Shown: one piece after another, positions 61,046-64,000 of the stretch
Position numbering within the stretch: the stretch's first letter is position 1
Layout: each line of letters opens with the position of its first letter
Assembly (NCBI RefSeq): GCF_010233585.1
Contig: NZ_CP045997.1
Coordinates: 3,063,779 to 3,127,778 of the forward strand
DNA: 64,000 bases
Reading direction: 5' to 3'
Source of the DNA: Spirosoma endbachense
GTDB taxonomy: Bacteria > Bacteroidota > Bacteroidia > Cytophagales > Spirosomataceae
Notes under the pieces: model-generated
Database searches by the model: none
Seen by the model: the letters and a program-made list of their open reading frames with translations, nothing else
Told to the model about the DNA's origin: nothing
Program-made: the position numbers and the translations under genes

Positions 61046-61807
61046 CTACAAGTTGATTTGTAAGCCATCATACCCCAATCGAATATGAGAAGGCAGTTCT
61101 TTTTCAACTTCCCGGTGCAGACCGAGTTTGTGGCTGATGTGCGTAAAATAGGTTCTACTGGCCCCTATTCGATTGGCCAGTTCGATGGCCTCATTGAGGG
61201 TGAAGTGAGAAAGGTGAGGTAAACGCTGGAGTGCATCAAGCACCAGAACTTTAGTCCCGTACACCTTTTCCAGTTCTTCCTCAGAAATGTAATTGAGATC
61301 GGTTAAGTACGTGAACTCACCAATACGAAAACCAAAAACCGGGAGTTTATGGTGCAGAACATCAATTGGCGTGACTCGTACGCCTAATACGTCGAAAGTC
61401 TCATTCTGAATTTCGTGGGCTCTGACTCGAGGAATTCCAGGATATTTATGCTCGGCGAAGATATACGAGAACTCCCGCTCTAGTTGAGTCAGTACGGGTA
61501 AACGGGCATAGATGGGCATATCCTGGCCCGATCGAAAATTAAACGCGCGAACTTCATCCAGACCAGCCGTATGATCTTTATGTTCGTGCGTAAACAGGAC
61601 TGCATCGAGCTGTTTTAGATCAAGCCGAAGCATCTGCTGCCGAAAATCGGGGCCTGTATCGACAACAAAACTGCGCCCGTCAATAGCAATATGAATGGAC
61701 GAGCGTAATCGTTTATCGCGAAAATCAACCGATCGACACACATCGCACTCACACCCAATTAACGGCACTCCCGACGACGTTCCTGTACCAAGCAGCGTGA
61801 TAATCAT
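61046..61807 (-). CDS. PhnP-like metallo-beta-lactamase-fold hydrolase
   Basis: A 253-residue MBL-fold enzyme. The N-terminal LLGTGTSSGVPLIGCECDVC (three Cys at 19, 21 and 24, probably a structural metal site) and the core zinc motif THEHKDHTAG (His74, His76, Asp78, His79) are typical of the PhnP / RNase Z-like group. TGPDFRQQ and a terminal TYFTHISHKLG also fit. The group includes phosphodiesterases that open cyclic phosphates. In many Bacteroidota the gene is called just MBL-fold hydrolase. A 70-base hairpin lies 7 bases upstream of the ATG. Confidence 0.88.
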   Translation of the reverse strand: MIITLLGTGTSSGVPLIGCECDVCRSVDFRDKRLRSSIHIAIDGRSFVVDTGPDFRQQMLRLDLKQLDAVLFTHEHKDHTAGLDEVRAFNFRSGQDMPIYARLPVLTQLEREFSYIFAEHKYPGIPRVRAHEIQNETFDVLGVRVTPIDVLHHKLPVFGFRIGEFTYLTDLNYISEEELEKVYGTKVLVLDALQRLPHLSHFTLNEAIELANRIGASRTYFTHISHKLGLHREVEKELPSHIRLGYDGLQINL

Positions 61808-61814
61808 AGGAATG

Positions 61815-61884
61815 AGGAGTGAGGAGCGAGAAGTGAGGAGTTACTGTTGCATCAGCAACTCCTCACTTCTCGCTCCTCACTCCT
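61815..61884. terminator. Long hairpin between response regulator and MBL-fold genes
   Basis: A perfect 28-bp stem built from GAGTGAGGAG-type words (61815-61842 with 61857-61884) and a 14-base loop. On the minus strand it follows the response regulator stop by 7 bases and ends 7 bases before the start codon of the MBL gene. It may be a terminator that also sits in the leader of the next gene. Confidence 0.75.
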
Positions 61885-61891
61885 ACATACT

Positions 61892-62272
61892 TTATTTATC
61901 GGTCAATTGATTAACCACTTCAACTAATCGATCGAAGTTGAGCGGTTTAACCAGAACATCGTTAAAGCCGGCCGTTTTAAATTCTTCTTCCGTATAGTTC
62001 TTAGCGTTACCTGTGATCGCTACGATAGGAACCGCAGCTTTCTCTTTTTCGGGTAATGCGCGAACACGCCGGACACACTCCATACCGTCCATTACGGGCA
62101 TATTAATATCTAACAGCAGGATACTGAAATCTTCTTTCTCCAGAATCTGCAGTACTTGTTCACCGTTTTTAACTGCTGTGATGTCGTAGTTCTGAAATTC
62201 TAGAATTTTGCGGGCCAGATTCTGGATAACGGAGCTATCTTCGGCAATCAGGACGCGTTTGGAAGCTGACAT
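61892..62272 (-). CDS. Single-domain response regulator
   Basis: A 126-residue protein consisting only of a receiver domain. The acidic AEDSS motif is near residue 10, phospho-acceptor Asp55 lies in ILLLDINMPVMDG, Thr in AITGNA and Lys in VKPLNFD. It has no output domain, so it probably works as a phosphate sink or protein-binding switch, CheY-like. The next sensor kinase C-terminus is at 63134 on the same strand, but a plus-strand gene lies between. Confidence 0.9.
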   Translation of the reverse strand: MSASKRVLIAEDSSVIQNLARKILEFQNYDITAVKNGEQVLQILEKEDFSILLLDINMPVMDGMECVRRVRALPEKEKAAVPIVAITGNAKNYTEEEFKTAGFNDVLVKPLNFDRLVEVVNQLTDK

Positions 62273-62622
62273 AGGGCTTTGGGAATCATGTTACATTTAG
62301 CGTGGTGAAATTAGCATTTTATCCGCAAACGCAAAAAAGGGCTTTGTTACTCATTAATCAGAATGACTTTGATTCTTAAGGCTCTACGTATGCTTTTTTT
62401 ATTACTAGGACTATTATTCTAAAAAAATTACACGCAATTAATACAACAATCCAACTTTCTTTCTAATTTTAGTCCTCCAATTCACTACGTCAATAGAGTT
62501 ACTGCTCTCCGCTCCGTCATACAACTGTCTTACAGTTAGTTAACGGTTTCTGTTTCCTTTCCACACCGCGTCGTTATAGCAGACAATCGTTGTTAGGCCT
62601 TCTTTTTTATCTAATCTAACCC
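62273..62622. other. Divergent gene-free stretch
   Basis: 350 AT-leaning bases between the response regulator and the WapI-like gene. No repeat or convincing promoter consensus was identified. Confidence 0.4.
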
Positions 62623-63060
62623 ATGAAACTGACCGGACCCGAAGGCTCTTTTGAGCTGAACATTCTGGATTATGAGTGTAGTGACTCACCCTATTTTATG
62701 GATCGCAACTGGCTGATTGTGAGCGTAAAAACTCAATATCAGGAACACGACTACGTTCGTACCGCATCAATTCTATCGACCTGGGAAATGGAGCTACTCC
62801 TGAAATGGATGCGCTCAATTGCCGATGGCGATGAATTAAGCGCTAAGCTGACGTTTATTGACCCGGCACTGGGTTTCAGTAATATTTCGATTGGCCGCGG
62901 TGACTACCGGTTTCGCATTAAGCTTAGTTCTGATGCCCTTCCTAACTGGAAGCGGGACAGAACACCTTTTTATTTACCGGTTTCACCCGATAAGCGTGAA
63001 TTGCAGGGAGCTATTTTTGATCTGGAACGGCAACTGAGCCAATTCCCGGTTAGAGACTAA
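62623..63060 (+). CDS. WapI-like immunity-family protein
   Basis: A 145-residue soluble protein. The pattern MKLTGPEGSFELNILDYECS, YFMDRNWLIVSVKTQ, then STWEMELLLKWMRSIADGDE resembles the WapI immunity-protein group, which is also found as a stand-alone domain in many bacteria. No toxin gene is adjacent. It is a single gene between divergent and convergent neighbours and ends at a hairpin. A housekeeping role cannot be excluded. Confidence 0.65.
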   Translation: MKLTGPEGSFELNILDYECSDSPYFMDRNWLIVSVKTQYQEHDYVRTASILSTWEMELLLKWMRSIADGDELSAKLTFIDPALGFSNISIGRGDYRFRIKLSSDALPNWKRDRTPFYLPVSPDKRELQGAIFDLERQLSQFPVRD

Positions 63061-63072
63061 GGGAATAAATCG

Positions 63073-63129
63073 TCAGCAGGCAGTAAGTAGCTAACCATTA
63101 CCAACGGAAAACTGCTTACTGCCTGCTGA
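63073..63129. terminator. Hairpin between convergent WapI-like and hybrid kinase genes
   Basis: An 18-bp stem with one mismatch (TCAGCAGGCAGTAAGTAG at 63073-63090 with 63112-63129) and a 21-base loop, with a T-rich side on the plus strand. Confidence 0.65.
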
Positions 63130-63133
63130 AAAC

Positions 63134-64000
63134 TTATTTTTTCCATTCCTTCAAAAACAAGGTGAACTCTTGCTCCAGGGCTTTCAGTGCATCCGCTAAG
63201 CCGCTCGTATCATTCACTTTAAGTTTACCTTCGGCCGTACGGGCAATATCGGCGACACGCGCAACCCCAATCGTTCCGGCACTGCCTTTTAACGTATGCA
63301 GGTGGCTTTTAACCGTTGGAATGTCGCCGAGCGTGTAGGCTTTAACGGCACCGCTAACCAGTTCGTCGGCCTCTGTGACAAACTCCTCCATAATGCTATC
63401 TACTAATTCCTGTCCACCAATGTCGCGCAATTGGCCCACAATCTCGTCGTCAATAACGGGCAATACAGGCTCGGATGCTGCAATAACGGGTTTTGGTTGC
63501 TGAACGGGGGCTGATGTCTGTTTAGCCCGGTTGGCATCCGTTATTTCTTTAACCTTGGCAATCAGGCTCTGGGCACGAATCGGCTTGGCGATGTAATCAT
63601 CAAGACCCTGACTAATAAATCGTTCGCGATCTTCACGCATGGAATAAGCTGTCATGGCCACAACCGTTGGAAGCTGCTTCCCAAATTTCTCGCGCAGGTT
63701 CTGAGTGGTTTCTACCCCGTCCATGTCGGGCATCTGGATGTCCATAAAGATGACATCGAAGCCGTTAAACTCGCCTTTTTCTTTGCTGCTTTGCCCTTTC
63801 TCGGCTTCCAGAATTGCCGCTGGACCACTGTCGGCAGTAACCACGACACAGCCTGCTTTACGTAAAATCTCGCTGGCAACCTTACGATTCACCGCATTAT
63901 CATCGACGAGCAACACATTCGGGTGGTAATCGCTGAAAAAGTTGGCCAGTGCAATTTCAGCAACTTCCGTTGTTTGTTGCGTTGGGCTGATGGCGGTTTC
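63134..64000 (-). CDS. Hybrid sensor kinase C-terminus: receiver and HPt domains (5' partial)
   Basis: The frame is open to the last base of the window, so the gene begins outside. The visible part ends with a receiver domain (VLLVDDNAVNRKVASEIL, phospho-acceptor in VIFMDIQMPDMDG and Lys in AKPIRA), a linker with Pro/Ala/Gln, and a C-terminal HPt domain with the acceptor His in LHTLKGSAGT. This is the end of a multi-domain hybrid histidine kinase. The upstream part, visible as EVAEIALANFFSDYHPN, lies just before the receiver. Confidence 0.9.
   Translation of the reverse strand, partial: ETAISPTQQTTEVAEIALANFFSDYHPNVLLVDDNAVNRKVASEILRKAGCVVVTADSGPAAILEAEKGQSSKEKGEFNGFDVIFMDIQMPDMDGVETTQNLREKFGKQLPTVVAMTAYSMREDRERFISQGLDDYIAKPIRAQSLIAKVKEITDANRAKQTSAPVQQPKPVIAASEPVLPVIDDEIVGQLRDIGGQELVDSIMEEFVTEADELVSGAVKAYTLGDIPTVKSHLHTLKGSAGTIGVARVADIARTAEGKLKVNDTSGLADALKALEQEFTLFLKEWKK

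Noticed and set aside
1..64000. tRNA, rRNA or riboswitch genes
   Set aside because: No cloverleaf with conserved T-loop sequence, rRNA stretch or known riboswitch core was seen by eye. A covariance-model search would be needed to exclude weak cases.

Overview
The window is about 64 kb of a Bacteroidota chromosome, most likely a Spirosoma-like member of the Cytophagales. This placement is inference from several things seen in the sequence: a SusC/SusD pair, a protein with a type IX secretion (gliding motility-associated) C-terminal domain, a 7TM-DISM-type histidine kinase, several TAnnTTTG promoter elements (the Bacteroidota -7 consensus), few Shine-Dalgarno sites and roughly 50% G+C over most of the window. 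Both ends cut through genes. I saw no tRNA, rRNA or CRISPR array.

Layout. 1-7105: 3' end of a susC-like TonB-dependent receptor, its susD partner and a secreted PIG-L deacetylase. 7210-12861: a translationally coupled DUF4406/NudK pair, then a divergent DeoR regulator with a fused 5-oxoprolinase. 12977-24438: mostly single genes for stress, metal and small-molecule handling (PQQ-type sugar dehydrogenase, Crp/Fnr regulator divergent from OsmC, amidohydrolase, methyltransferase, ZU5 lipoprotein, M19 dipeptidase, TIM-barrel isomerase, Dps and an NRAMP-like transporter with altered metal-site motifs). 24481-27612: minus-strand genes for secreted or membrane proteins. 27781-32099: a minus-strand cluster (receiverless LuxR HTH, small protein, aldehyde dehydrogenase, decayed frame, EthD-like protein, SDR, NTF2-like protein). 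32217-35628: a 7TM kinase whose 3' end overlaps its convergent NarL-type regulator, plus an AraC regulator. 35811-42106: surface and lipoproteins, a TPR protein, etfBA and a bifunctional nuclease. 42213-46976: a HisKA_2 kinase with a LytTR regulator, an exported PPC-domain protein and a transglutaminase-like protein. 46977-55183: a visibly AT-rich accessory stretch with a three-gene operon (HPt protein, membrane-anchored FAD amine oxidase, hybrid histidine kinase), a degenerate coding frame, a hipB-like gene with a vestigial hipA-like start, and a type IX secreted protein. 55184-64000: M23 peptidase, TlpA-like thioredoxin, TonB-C protein, MnmE, MpaB-type oxygenase, PhnP-like hydrolase, response regulator, WapI-like protein and the C-terminus of a hybrid kinase.

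Two features stand out. First, five copies of an intergenic inverted-repeat element share a GTGCCACGGTT core in the stem and a loop of 17-18 bases. They come in a short and a long form and look like a non-autonomous (MITE-like) repeat family. Second, the HPt / FAD oxidoreductase / hybrid kinase operon on AT-rich DNA is, as far as I can tell from sequence alone, an unusual pairing of a flavoenzyme with a phosphorelay. In addition, many gene ends carry long, nearly perfect hairpins of unrelated sequence. Two of these lie only 7-11 bases upstream of a start codon.
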